A stretch of 21,062 bases of DNA from JARROD01 sp037384225 (GTDB lineage Bacteria; Pseudomonadota; Gammaproteobacteria; Pseudomonadales; Cellvibrionaceae): NCBI GenBank assembly GCA_037384225.1, contig JARROD010000191.1, positions 1 to 21,062 of the forward strand, in the 5' to 3' direction. Shown here in pieces: positions 7,127 to 14,399 of this stretch (within the stretch, counting starts at the first letter, position 1; the number at the start of each line of letters is the position of its first letter). Made by a program: the position numbers and the translations under genes. The notes beneath the pieces are model-generated. The model did not search any database. It saw nothing but the letters and a program-made list of their open reading frames with translations, and was not told the DNA's origin.

Positions 7127-7150
7127 CGGGCGTTCCCGCGGGAACACCCG
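7127..7150 (+). terminator. GC-rich hairpin after ygfZ, weak terminator candidate
   Basis: CGGGCGTTCCC pairs with GGGAACACCCG (one C-A mismatch) around the palindrome GTTCCCGCGGGAAC, starting 8 bases after the ygfZ stop. No T-run follows (GATTAACAAC), so termination without Rho is uncertain; it may serve as a transcript-end stabiliser. Confidence 0.45.
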
Positions 7151-7256
7151 GATTAACAACACTCCGCTGTTGGTGCACTGTAACTGTAATTGGTCTGTGG
7201 TTTATCGGTATGTAGTTGATAGGTAGTTGGACTTTGGCTGGACCCTGGTTGGACTA

Positions 7257-7284
7257 TTGTCGGGCAGAGCAATTAAAAGATAAT
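7257..7284 (+). promoter_or_regulatory. Putative sigma-70 promoter of the HDOD gene
   Basis: TTGTCG (7257-7262) and GATAAT (7279-7284) are separated by 16 bases; the -35 matches 4 of 6 and the -10 matches 5 of 6 consensus bases. It lies about 50 bases before the start codon. The rest of the 215-base gap shows only imperfect GGTTGGACT-type repeats near 7223-7255. Confidence 0.4.
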
Positions 7285-7334
7285 ACATGTCTCAGCAGTC
7301 ATCTTTTTCAGAAATCCCCAATTAGGAAAGTATT

Positions 7335-8171
7335 ATGAATCAAATTGCCGATAGGGTCCGCAAGGAAGTTACCGAAGCTATCGAAAAAGACCAATTGGTA
7401 CTACCCACGCTCCCGGAAGTGGCACTGAGAGTAAGAGAAGTCGCCGAAGACCCGGACGCGAGTATCCACCAACTGACACAGGTAATCGGCAATGATGCGG
7501 CGCTCACAGCGCGGATCATAAAAGTGGCCAACAGCCCACTGTTGCGCGCCGCCCGGGAAATAGAAGATCTGAAAATGGCATTGATGCGTCTGGGAATAGA
7601 ATACACCTGTAATCTGGCCACTGGACTGGCGATGGAACAGATGTTTCAGGCCACCTCGGACATGGTGGACAGGCGGCTGAGGGAGGTATGGAACCGCTCC
7701 AGTGAAATTGCGGGCATTTGCCACGTTCTGTGCCGCCACCAGACCGAGCTGCGTCCGGACCAGGCCACTTTGGCGGGACTGATTCACAAGATAGGCGTGT
7801 TGCCAATTCTAACCTACGCCGAAGAACACCCGCGACTGTTGCGGGACAGTATCACTCTGGATGATGTCATCGACTCACTGCATCCGATCATTGGAGACCA
7901 AATTCTGCGCAAGTGGGAGTTTCCCCAGGAATTGTGCAAAGTCCCGCGTGAGCACCTGAACTTCCAGCGCCAGGTGAGTAATGCCGACTATGCGGATATC
8001 GTTACGGTGGCCATGCTGCAGAGTTATATGGGCAGCGACCACAGTATGGCCCAGGTCGACTACACGCAGGTCACCGCCTTCGAGCGCCTGGGACTGGACC
8101 CGGATATGCAGTTCGCGGAAGCTCAGGACCTGAGCGAAGAAATGGAAGCGGCTATGTCCCTGCTGCAATAG
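7335..8171 (+). CDS. HDOD-domain protein (signalling/regulatory)
   Basis: A 278-residue protein consisting almost wholly of one HDOD domain (about residues 20-215). It opens with LPTLPEVALRVREVAEDPDA and continues with IGNDAALTARIIKVANSPLL, which are typical HDOD blocks. Where true HD phosphohydrolases have a metal-binding His-Asp, this protein has GLIHKIGVL, so the Asp is Lys and hydrolysis is unlikely, as usual for HDOD proteins. No output domain (receiver, EAL, GGDEF) is attached. Family members take part in signalling linked to motility, biofilm or competence, but I cannot assign a pathway. AGGAAAG lies about 5-6 bases before the ATG. The acidic C-terminal tail (AEAQDLSEEMEAAM) is probably a short helix. 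It is convergent with ung, leaving 6 bases between stops. Confidence 0.88.
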   Translation: MNQIADRVRKEVTEAIEKDQLVLPTLPEVALRVREVAEDPDASIHQLTQVIGNDAALTARIIKVANSPLLRAAREIEDLKMALMRLGIEYTCNLATGLAMEQMFQATSDMVDRRLREVWNRSSEIAGICHVLCRHQTELRPDQATLAGLIHKIGVLPILTYAEEHPRLLRDSITLDDVIDSLHPIIGDQILRKWEFPQELCKVPREHLNFQRQVSNADYADIVTVAMLQSYMGSDHSMAQVDYTQVTAFERLGLDPDMQFAEAQDLSEEMEAAMSLLQ

Positions 8172-8177
8172 ATTCCG

Positions 8178-8809
8178 TTAACCTGCCATTGGCAACGCTT
8201 TTGCGGGCGGCAGGTCCCAGTCAATGGGCGCCTGCCCGCGCTGTTCCAGATAGGCGTTGGTTTTTGAAAAATGCCGGGAACCGAAAAATCCTCTGTGTGC
8301 CGACAGCGGTGAAGGGTGTGGCGCGGTCAATACCAGGTGCTTGTTGCGATCGATGAACTGACCTGTTCCCAGCCTCTCCCCTGATGGGAACCAGCCCTCG
8401 ATTGCTCCACCGTCAAGGTGGCGTTGAGCAGCAAAACACCCTGTTCTGCCCACGGCTGCAAACAGCCGTGATCGGGAAGCGGGTGTCCGAGATCCTGTAA
8501 AATCTCTTTGAAAATGTTTAACAATGACGGCGGAAATGGCACCCCGGGAAACACTGAGAAGCACAGGCCGTGAGCTTGTTTGGGGCCATGGTAAGGATCC
8601 TGCCCCAGAATAACGACTTTAACCTTGTCAAACGGCGTCGAATTGAGGGCGTTGAAAATCTGGCCTCCTTTGGGGTATATGACTTTACCCCGTTGTTTTT
8701 CCTGCTGTAGAAACTGCCTGAGAGCCTGCATATGAGGAAGTTCAAACTCGTCCCCCAGAACCGCAAGCCAGGAAGGGTGCAGTTTAACACCAACCTGCAA
8801 ATCAGCCAT
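8178..8809 (-). pseudogene. ung: Uracil-DNA glycosylase Ung, disrupted by an internal out-of-frame deletion
   Basis: The N-terminal frame starts at ATG 8809 (AGGGGG 5 bases upstream) and holds the catalytic motif GQDPYHG (Asp71) and PPSLLNIFKEI, running to LLLNATLTVEQSRAGSHQGR and GWEQ. It then goes out of frame and stops near 8327. The C-terminal part, with DRNKHLVLTAPHPSPLSAHR, GFFGSRHF and PIDWDLPPA, is in another frame and ends at 8178. Compared with E. coli Ung, 11 bases stand where about 96 would be between GWE and IDR, so about 85 bases are lost near 8351-8368. The lost part includes the region equivalent to VVFLLWGSHAQKKGA. Ung removes uracil from DNA in base excision repair; the present sequence cannot encode an intact enzyme. 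It follows patB by 29 bases on the same strand. An assembly error is the alternative. Confidence 0.88.
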
Positions 8810-8838
8810 CGAATCCCCCTTTTGAATTTTTTCGCATT

Positions 8839-9990
8839 CTATACCCGCGCTGACACCCCGGCGCTTATACGTTCCAGCGCCCGCTCAATCAGTCGTCGCG
8901 GGCAGGCAAAATTAATGCGCGCAAACTGCGGCTGGCCAAAGTCCCGCCCTGGCGAAGGCCCCACGCCCCAGCTTTCAAACAGCGACTGCACATCCCCCAC
9001 CCCTAGCGCCGAGGCATCAATCCAGGCCAGAAAAGTCGCTACGGGTGTTGTGACGCTGAGACCGTCGATACTATTGATTCCCTGTTCCAGTAAATCCCGG
9101 TTAGCGCGCAAATAGTCTATCTGCGCCCGCAACCAGGCTCGCCCATATTGGAATGCCGCCGCCGTGGCAACCAGTCCCAACACATTCACCGAAGGGACCA
9201 GCCCCTGCGCCGCCCGCACATACCTGTGGCGCAACTGAACATCGGGCACAATAGAGAAGGCCGCACCGAGACCGGCAATATTGAAGCTCTTGGCGGCGGA
9301 CATGATGGTCAGAGCACTGCCGGCAAGCTCGGGCAGACTCGCCGTCGGCGTATGCGTGAGACCTTGCTGCAATATCAGATCGCAGTGAATCTCGTCCGAA
9401 CAGATGTAAACTCCGTGTCGACGACATATCCCCGCCACTGTTTCCAGTTCTTCCCGGCTAAACACACTGCCACAGGGGTTCATGGGGTTACACAAGAGAA
9501 ACAGCGTACAACGCGGATCCGCCGCCTTTTGCTCCAGCAGATCTAAATCCAGTACCCAGCGCCCCCGCCTCAATCGCGTCGGCACCTCTGCCATCTGCAA
9601 TCCGTGCAGATCCGGGGCCCGTAACAAAGGTGGATAATTCGGTGTCTGAACCAATACCTTATCACCCGGTTGACAAAACGCCCGGCAGGCAACGTTGAAT
9701 GCCGGCACGACGCCCGGCATCCACACGATCCACTGCGGCTCAATGCTCCAGCCGTATTCAGCTTTGAGCCAGGCTACCACAGCGTCGCTGCCGGGTTTGT
9801 ATTCATTGGGGTTTGTATACCCGAGCACACCGTGATCAAGCTGCTGCCTGATCGCTGTGAGAATATGTTCATCGACCCGAAAATCGGCATCTGCGATCCA
9901 CATGGGAATCACATCCCGCCCCCGATACCGATTCCACTTAACGGAAGAAAAGTCGGTGCGGTTAATTTCTCCGTCAAAATCAAATTCCAC
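8839..9990 (-). CDS. patB: PatB/MalY-type PLP-dependent C-S lyase (aminotransferase class I/II fold)
   Basis: A 383-residue fold-type I PLP enzyme. It carries IPMWIADADF near the N-terminus, GYTNPNEY, the PLP-contact block FLLCNPMNPCG, SDEIHCDLIL (cofactor Asp about 199) and the Schiff-base lysine in SAAKSFNIAGLG (Lys about 234). This pattern is that of the MalY/PatB cystathionine beta-lyase subgroup, which cleaves C-S bonds of cystathionine or cysteine conjugates; the true substrate cannot be read from sequence. The GTG at 9990 is preferred over a GTG at 10005 because GGAGG lies about 5 bases upstream of it, inside what the longer frame would translate. It sits between lysS and ung on one strand. 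The usual NPHNPVG block reads NPMNPCG here. Confidence 0.85.
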   Translation of the reverse strand: MEFDFDGEINRTDFSSVKWNRYRGRDVIPMWIADADFRVDEHILTAIRQQLDHGVLGYTNPNEYKPGSDAVVAWLKAEYGWSIEPQWIVWMPGVVPAFNVACRAFCQPGDKVLVQTPNYPPLLRAPDLHGLQMAEVPTRLRRGRWVLDLDLLEQKAADPRCTLFLLCNPMNPCGSVFSREELETVAGICRRHGVYICSDEIHCDLILQQGLTHTPTASLPELAGSALTIMSAAKSFNIAGLGAAFSIVPDVQLRHRYVRAAQGLVPSVNVLGLVATAAAFQYGRAWLRAQIDYLRANRDLLEQGINSIDGLSVTTPVATFLAWIDASALGVGDVQSLFESWGVGPSPGRDFGQPQFARINFACPRRLIERALERISAGVSARV

Positions 9991-10062
9991 TGCCCCCTCC
10001 CCCACGTTTCACTTTATCAACACTTTCTCTTATCCAGATCGACTCCACTTTTTATCGATAGG

Positions 10063-11595
10063 TCATTCCGGCCGCATATGCGGGAATAACAGCACATCAC
10101 GTATCGACGCGGAGTCTGTCAACAGCATTACCAGTCGATCGATACCTATGCCTTCGCCAGCCGTTGGCGGCATGCCGTATTCCAGTGCACGGACATAATC
10201 GGCATCATAGTGCATAGCCTCTTCATCCCCCGCGTCCTTTTCCGCTACCTGCTGTTGAAACCGGGCGGCCTGGTCCTCGGCATCGTTCAATTCGGAAAAT
10301 CCATTGGCGATCTCCCGGCCGCCGACAAAAAATTCAAACCGATCTGTGACAAAGGGGTTGCTGTCATTGCGCCGCGCCAGCGGTGAGACTTCAGTCGGAT
10401 ACTCGGTGATAAAGGTGGGATCATCGAGCCGGTGCTCTACCGTTTTTTCAAAAATCTCTATCTGCACCTTGCCCAAACCCCAGCTGTCTTTTAGAGGGAT
10501 ATCGAGATGTTCGGCAATCTGGCGCGCCCCGGACTCGTCGGCCAGCGCCCGCTCGCTAACCTCCGGATTAAAGTACAGAATCGAGTCGAACACACTCATG
10601 CGGCGGAAGGGTTTGTCAACGTCGTACTCCGTTTTCTGAATCACCTCGCCGCTGTCATCTTTAATCGTACTGACAAGCCGGGTTGTGCCCAAAATCGACT
10701 GACAGAGTTTACGCAGCATATCTTCGGTCAGATCCATCAGATCCCTGTAATCGGCATAAGCCTGGTAAAACTCCAGCATGGTAAATTCTGGGTTGTGGCG
10801 GGTGGAAAGACCTTCGTTGCGGAAGTTGCGGTTGATTTCATACACTCTCTCGAAACCGCCAACCACCAGACGTTTTAAATAAAGCTCCGGCGCAATACGC
10901 AGATACATGTCGATATCCAGCGCATTGTGATGGGTTGTGAAAGGCCTTGCCGCGGCACCACCCGGGATAACCTGCAACATGGGCGTTTCCACTTCCATAA
11001 AATCAGCACCGTTGAGATACCCGCGAATAAACTGTATGACCTGGGAACGGGTGCGGAAGACTTCGCGAATTTCAGGGTTAACAATCAAATCCACATAGCG
11101 CTGGCGATAACGGATTTCCTGATCCGCCAGACCGTGATACTTGTCCGGCAGTGGACGCAGGGATTTTGTCAGCAGATGAAACTCTTCCAGGCCGACATAA
11201 AGATCGCCCTTACCGGATTTATGTAGTGGACCTTTGACTCCCACAACATCGCCAATATCCCAAACCCCCCATTTCTCCTTGATCGTTTTTTGCACCTGCT
11301 TGTCAGCATACAGTTGAATGCGGCCGCTGTGATCCTGCAGCACGATGAAGGGACCGCGCTTGGCCATGATCCGCCCGGCGACCGCAACCCCGTGATTCAA
11401 CTGTTCGAGCTCTTCTTTGTTTTTATCACCAAAAGCCGCCTGCAGTTGCGCCGCGGTATCGGCGGGGCGAAAATCGTTGGGGAAAGCGTTACCCCGAGCA
11501 CGGATAGCAGCCAGCTTGGAACGCCGTTCGCCAATCAGTTTGTTCTCTTCCTGTTCCTGCTTTTGCTGCCGTTGGGGAAAATTTTCACTGCTCAT
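10063..11595 (-). CDS. lysS: Lysyl-tRNA synthetase, class II
   Basis: A 510-residue class II LysRS, full length compared with E. coli LysS (505). The N-terminal OB-fold anticodon-binding domain spans about residues 60-165 (VAVAGRIMAKRGPFIVLQDH). Motif 1 lies around EVETPMLQVIPGGAAARPF, motif 2 is FRNEGLSTRHNPEFTMLEFY, and motif 3 is GEGIGIDRLVMLL. It charges tRNA-Lys in the cytosol. The ATG at 11595 has AGGA about 10 bases upstream. It follows prfB by 93 bases on the same strand, the prfB-lysS order of E. coli and relatives. The gap contains a hairpin. Confidence 0.97.
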   Translation of the reverse strand: MSSENFPQRQQKQEQEENKLIGERRSKLAAIRARGNAFPNDFRPADTAAQLQAAFGDKNKEELEQLNHGVAVAGRIMAKRGPFIVLQDHSGRIQLYADKQVQKTIKEKWGVWDIGDVVGVKGPLHKSGKGDLYVGLEEFHLLTKSLRPLPDKYHGLADQEIRYRQRYVDLIVNPEIREVFRTRSQVIQFIRGYLNGADFMEVETPMLQVIPGGAAARPFTTHHNALDIDMYLRIAPELYLKRLVVGGFERVYEINRNFRNEGLSTRHNPEFTMLEFYQAYADYRDLMDLTEDMLRKLCQSILGTTRLVSTIKDDSGEVIQKTEYDVDKPFRRMSVFDSILYFNPEVSERALADESGARQIAEHLDIPLKDSWGLGKVQIEIFEKTVEHRLDDPTFITEYPTEVSPLARRNDSNPFVTDRFEFFVGGREIANGFSELNDAEDQAARFQQQVAEKDAGDEEAMHYDADYVRALEYGMPPTAGEGIGIDRLVMLLTDSASIRDVLLFPHMRPE

Positions 11596-11618
11596 AAATC
11601 GGTTCCTAATAACTGTTT

Positions 11619-11648
11619 GGGATGGATTTATCCGAAATACCCCATCCC
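11619..11648 (-). promoter_or_regulatory. Hairpin in the prfB-lysS spacer
   Basis: On the minus strand GGGATGG pairs with CCATCCC (7 bp), and inside it ATTT pairs with AAAT around a CGGAT loop, with a GGT bulge. It lies about 24 bases before the lysS start and has no following T-run, so it is more likely a leader or stability structure than a terminator. Confidence 0.35.
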
Positions 11649-11688
11649 GGTCCGCCGCATGATTGGCCGGCGGGCTTGCGCTCAGGAT

Positions 11689-12784
11689 TTACAGCCCGGC
11701 TTTGAGACTCGCTTCGATAAACTGATCCAGATCGCCATCCAGCACCCCCTGGCAATTACTGGTTTGCACACTGGTGCGCAGATCCTTGATCCGCTGATCG
11801 TCCAGCACATAGGAGCGAATCTGACTGCCCCAGCCAATGTCGGATTTGCTGTCCTCCAGGGCCTGCTTTTGCGCCGAGCGCTTGAGCATTTCCTGCTCGT
11901 ACAACTTGGCCCGCAACATCTTCCAGGCTTTATCGCGGTTCTGGTGCTGAGAGCGTTCGCTCTGACACTGGGTGACGATACCGCTGGGCTCGTGGGTCAG
12001 CCGCACCGCCGAGTCCGTTTTGTTGACATGCTGCCCACCGGCACCGCTGGCACGATAGGTATCCTCGCGCACATCGGCCTTATTGATTTCGATGTCTATA
12101 TTGTCATCGATTTCCGGAGATACAAACACGGAGCAGAAAGAGGTATGGCGCCGATTACCGGAGTCGAAAGGCGATTTACGAACCAGCCGGTGCACCCCGG
12201 TTTCAGTGCGCAGCCAGCCAAAGGCGTAGTCGCCCTCAAAACGCACAGTGGCACTTTTGATACCGGCGACATCGCCCGCCGACACTTCCTCCAGGGTGGT
12301 TTTAAACCCCCTGCGGTCACCCCAACGCAGGTACATACGCAGAACCATTTCAGCCCAGTCCTGCGCTTCGGTTCCACCGGAACCCGATTGGATATCGAGA
12401 TAGGCACTGTTGAAATCCATTTCACCGGAAAACATGCGGCGAAACTCCAGTGCCGCCAGTTGCCGGACCAGCGATTCGATTTCCACTCGCACATCATCAA
12501 CGCTGTCGGCGTCGTTCTCCTCCACAGCGATTTCCAGCAGATCCCGGCAGTCGGAAAGACCTTGATCCAGGGTATCAATGGTTGCTACCACGGCTTCCAG
12601 CGCGGAACGCTCACGCCCAAGTTCCTGAGCTCGGGCGGGGTCATCCCAGACACTGGGTTCGGACAGATCCAGTTCGACTTCTGTCAGGCGTTCCCGTTTA
12701 TTGGCATAGTCAAAGATACCCCCTCAGAACGTCTGTGCGTTCCTGAAGGTCTTTGAGGCTATTAAGCAAAGGGTTAATTTCCAT
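11689..12784 (-). CDS. prfB: Peptide chain release factor RF2, read through a programmed +1 frameshift
   Basis: RF2 recognises UGA and UAA stop codons and triggers peptide release. The frame starts at ATG 12784 (MEINPLLNSLKDLQERTDVL) and after 24 codons meets an in-frame UGA at 12712-12710. Translation resumes in the +1 frame as DYANKRERLTEVELDL and runs to 11689, giving 364 residues (E. coli 365). The catalytic GGQ loop (SGAGGQHVNKTDSAVRLTH) and the stop-codon-reading SPF tripeptide (RKSPFDSGNRRHTSF) are both present. The first conserved ATG has a weak ribosome site. The apparent break is the well-known autoregulatory shift, not damage. lysS follows. Confidence 0.96.
12709..12724 (-). promoter_or_regulatory. 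RF2 programmed +1 frameshift signal
   Basis: Minus strand: the internal Shine-Dalgarno AGGGGG (12724-12719), then TAT CTT TGA C, ending at 12709. This equals the E. coli prfB signal (AGG GGG TAT CTT TGA C). When RF2 is scarce, the slow UGA lets the ribosome slip from CUU to UUU and continue in the +1 frame, so RF2 sets its own level. Confidence 0.95.
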
Positions 12785-12822
12785 GGGGATGGTTCACATG
12801 CTCAAGGTTCGAAAAGGCGCGC

Positions 12823-12828
12823 ATTTTA
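12823..12828 (-). promoter_or_regulatory. Possible -10 element of the prfB-lysS promoter
   Basis: TAAAAT on the minus strand, preceded by GGGG and about 38 bases before the prfB start. No good -35 is visible 17 bases upstream (AGAGTT), so this is a weak call. Confidence 0.25.
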
Positions 12829-12855
12829 CCCCAGCTATAGCGGGAACTCTACCGC

Positions 12856-13887
12856 TCAGCCGTACAAATTGAGAATCGCCGCGACCACCACTACTTGAGG
12901 GACAGTAAGCAAGGGTAGAAACAGCGCCACCTTCCACGAACTCATGGTGTCGCGAACGACCATGACTTCGGTGTAGTCCGTGGCCACCCCTGTCATCAAA
13001 AACGCAAAGCTGTTCCCCGGCGCCCCGGCACGGGTCAAGAGATCCGCCGCAATGGGGGTCGAGCCTTCAGAACACACCTCGATTACCGTGGCCGCCACCA
13101 GTGTAAATGTCAGTCCCAGCAGCCCGGGCCCGAACCAGGATTGAAACTGTTCTATATCGACAAACGCGCGAATAGTCGAAGCCAGCAATACCCCAAAAAG
13201 CAGCCAGCGCACCACCACCTGCGAACCGTTAATACCTTCGCTCAAAATCGCTTTGATCACAGCCGCGTCGATACGCGTGCCACGCCAATATTCTCCCAGT
13301 TTGCTCCAGAATCGATAGCCTTCCGGCAACCCCTTGTGCTGGCCGTTTCCCGGCAGGACTTTGCGAGCCACCAACACGTCAAACAGATACCCGGTACTCA
13401 TAGCTATCAACATGGAAAGAGCGATAAATGCCAGAGTCCAGTACCAGCCGATCAATGCGATGAGAATCAACGTCAGCGACAGAGAATTCCAGGGGCTGGC
13501 GATCAAAAAAGCCATTACCTGCCCCAGGCTCGCACCTTTTTTGTACAGCTTCATGCCAACCATCAAAATACCATGGCTGCAGAGATCCAATAACACACCG
13601 GCCATGGTCGCGCGGAAAATACCCTTGAAGCTTCCACCGCGACCGAGAACGGCGGTGATTAAATCCTCGGGAATCCGCCCGAGAATACCGACGAAAACCG
13701 CTGCCAGCACCACACTCCACCACATGGTATTAATCAGCTCAAAAACAGAGTGGGACATTATCCTCAGCCACTGTGGGATCGCGGTTTCAATCCCTTCACT
13801 TGCCCCCCTGATCGGATGCCTCGTGACCGCAGCAACTGACACCGGTACTGTGACTTGATTTTTCCGGTGACTGATTGTAGATGTCAT
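12856..13887 (-). CDS. Permease of the DUF318/COG0701 type, probable metal (copper) export; N-terminus out of frame
   Basis: A 343-residue polytopic inner-membrane protein with about eight hydrophobic segments in two similar halves. The first half holds LLDLCSHGILMVG (Cys103), the second VIEVCSEGSTPIAADLL, matching the paired Cys-Ser sites of COG0701 permeases, whose usual form is CSCG. ATG 13887 gives an N-terminus (TSTISHRKNQVTVP) that looks unlike real protein. An ATG 4 bases earlier (13891) has the better-placed AGGAG and encodes a Cys-Cys-Gly-His segment in another frame. One G fewer in the G6 run (13808-13803) would join that segment to this frame. Conserved permease sequence is clear from about IPQWLRIMSHSVFELINTMW onward. 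It follows a CueR-like gene by 40 bases, so copper-induced export is the inference; transport itself is not proven. Confidence 0.78.
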   Translation of the reverse strand: MTSTISHRKNQVTVPVSVAAVTRHPIRGASEGIETAIPQWLRIMSHSVFELINTMWWSVVLAAVFVGILGRIPEDLITAVLGRGGSFKGIFRATMAGVLLDLCSHGILMVGMKLYKKGASLGQVMAFLIASPWNSLSLTLILIALIGWYWTLAFIALSMLIAMSTGYLFDVLVARKVLPGNGQHKGLPEGYRFWSKLGEYWRGTRIDAAVIKAILSEGINGSQVVVRWLLFGVLLASTIRAFVDIEQFQSWFGPGLLGLTFTLVAATVIEVCSEGSTPIAADLLTRAGAPGNSFAFLMTGVATDYTEVMVVRDTMSSWKVALFLPLLTVPQVVVVAAILNLYG

Positions 13888-13891
13888 TCAT
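13796..13891 (-). CDS. 31-codon Cys/His leader frame, likely the true permease N-terminus or a leader peptide
   Basis: Starts at ATG 13891 with AGGAG 7 bases upstream, the best ribosome site of this transcript. It encodes MNDIYNQSPEKSSHSTGVSC then CGHEASDQGGK and stops at 13796. The adjacent Cys-Cys and nearby His residues suggest metal binding. It overlaps the permease frame, which is +1 relative to it, and contains the G6 run near its end. Two readings are possible: an indel in the G run separates the real N-terminus from the permease, or it is a small coupled metal-binding leader. Confidence 0.45.
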   Translation of the reverse strand: MNDIYNQSPEKSSHSTGVSCCGHEASDQGGK

Positions 13892-13931
13892 TAAACAGCT
13901 CCTGTCTTTAATGCACTCACGTGTATCCGGC

Positions 13932-14327
13932 TTAATTTTCATTATCCGCCAGTTCATCGAGAATGGCGCAATGGGGCCCCTCATCTCCTGCACAACGCTC
14001 CGCCAGTTTGGCCAGCGTAGTGCGCATAGCCTGCAACTGCTCAAGCTGGGCTTCAACCCTGGCAATCTTTTCCTGTACCAGGGATTTCACATGGGAGCTT
14101 TGGCGCCCTGTATTTAGATAAAGGTCCAAAAGCTGGCGGCACTCTTCCACACTGAAACCGGTCGACCTCGCACGCTGTAAAAAACGCAGAGTATCGAGTT
14201 CCCTCTCACTGTAATCCCGGTAGCCGTTCTCATTGCGCACCGCCGCCGAGATCAACGCAATACTCTCGTAGTAGCGAATCGTTTTGGTCGATAAACCACT
14301 CAACCTGGCCGCCTCACTGATATTCAT
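13932..14327 (-). CDS. cueR: CueR-like MerR-family copper-responsive regulator
   Basis: A 131-residue MerR-family activator. The N-terminal winged helix is typical (MNISEAARLSGLSTKTIRYY, then RNENGYRDYSERELDTLRFL), followed by the long dimer helix (about 80-110) and a metal loop RCAGDEGPHCAIL. Cys112 and Cys120 fall at the same residue numbers as the Cu(I) ligands of E. coli CueR. Ser77 (GRQSS) is also kept; in CueR it marks selectivity for monovalent ions. So Cu(I), Ag(I) or Au(I) sensing is expected. A strong AAGGAGG ribosome site precedes the ATG. The permease follows on the same strand, and a dyad with a long-spacer promoter lies upstream. The CueR C-terminal CCHH tail is absent. Confidence 0.88.
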   Translation of the reverse strand: MNISEAARLSGLSTKTIRYYESIALISAAVRNENGYRDYSERELDTLRFLQRARSTGFSVEECRQLLDLYLNTGRQSSHVKSLVQEKIARVEAQLEQLQAMRTTLAKLAERCAGDEGPHCAILDELADNEN

Positions 14328-14367
14328 TCGCCCTCCTTCATTTGCGTATGCCTACTGTCCGGTGGGA

Positions 14368-14399
14368 GTTATATCCATCACAGGAAGTAACACACCCAA
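14368..14399 (-). promoter_or_regulatory. MerR-type promoter and operator of the cueR-like gene
   Basis: Minus strand: -35 TTGGGT (14399-14394), a 20-base spacer, -10 TATAAC (14373-14368). Spanning the spacer and -10 is an imperfect dyad at 14391-14368, GTTAC-TTCC, six bases, GGA-TATAAC. MerR regulators activate promoters with over-long 19-20 base spacers carrying such a dyad, and CueR sites have TTCC/GGAA halves. It lies about 40-70 bases before the start codon, fitting autoregulation of cueR and the permease. Confidence 0.5.

Noticed and set aside
8727..8750. A second sigma-E promoter inside ung (GAACTT, 16 bases, TCAGG, minus strand)
   Set aside because: It lies within coding sequence, the -10 is poor, and GAACTT is simply Glu-Leu codons.
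9670..10198. Overlapping plus-strand frames across the patB-lysS junction
   Set aside because: Shadows of patB and lysS; no motif and inconsistent with the coding strand.
12709..12712. prfB as a frameshifted pseudogene
   Set aside because: The break is the standard RF2 programmed frameshift with all signal elements present.
11290..12756. A 488-codon open frame on the plus strand across lysS and prfB
   Set aside because: It is wholly antisense to two well-conserved essential genes, has no recognisable motif or ribosome site, and arises from their codon bias.
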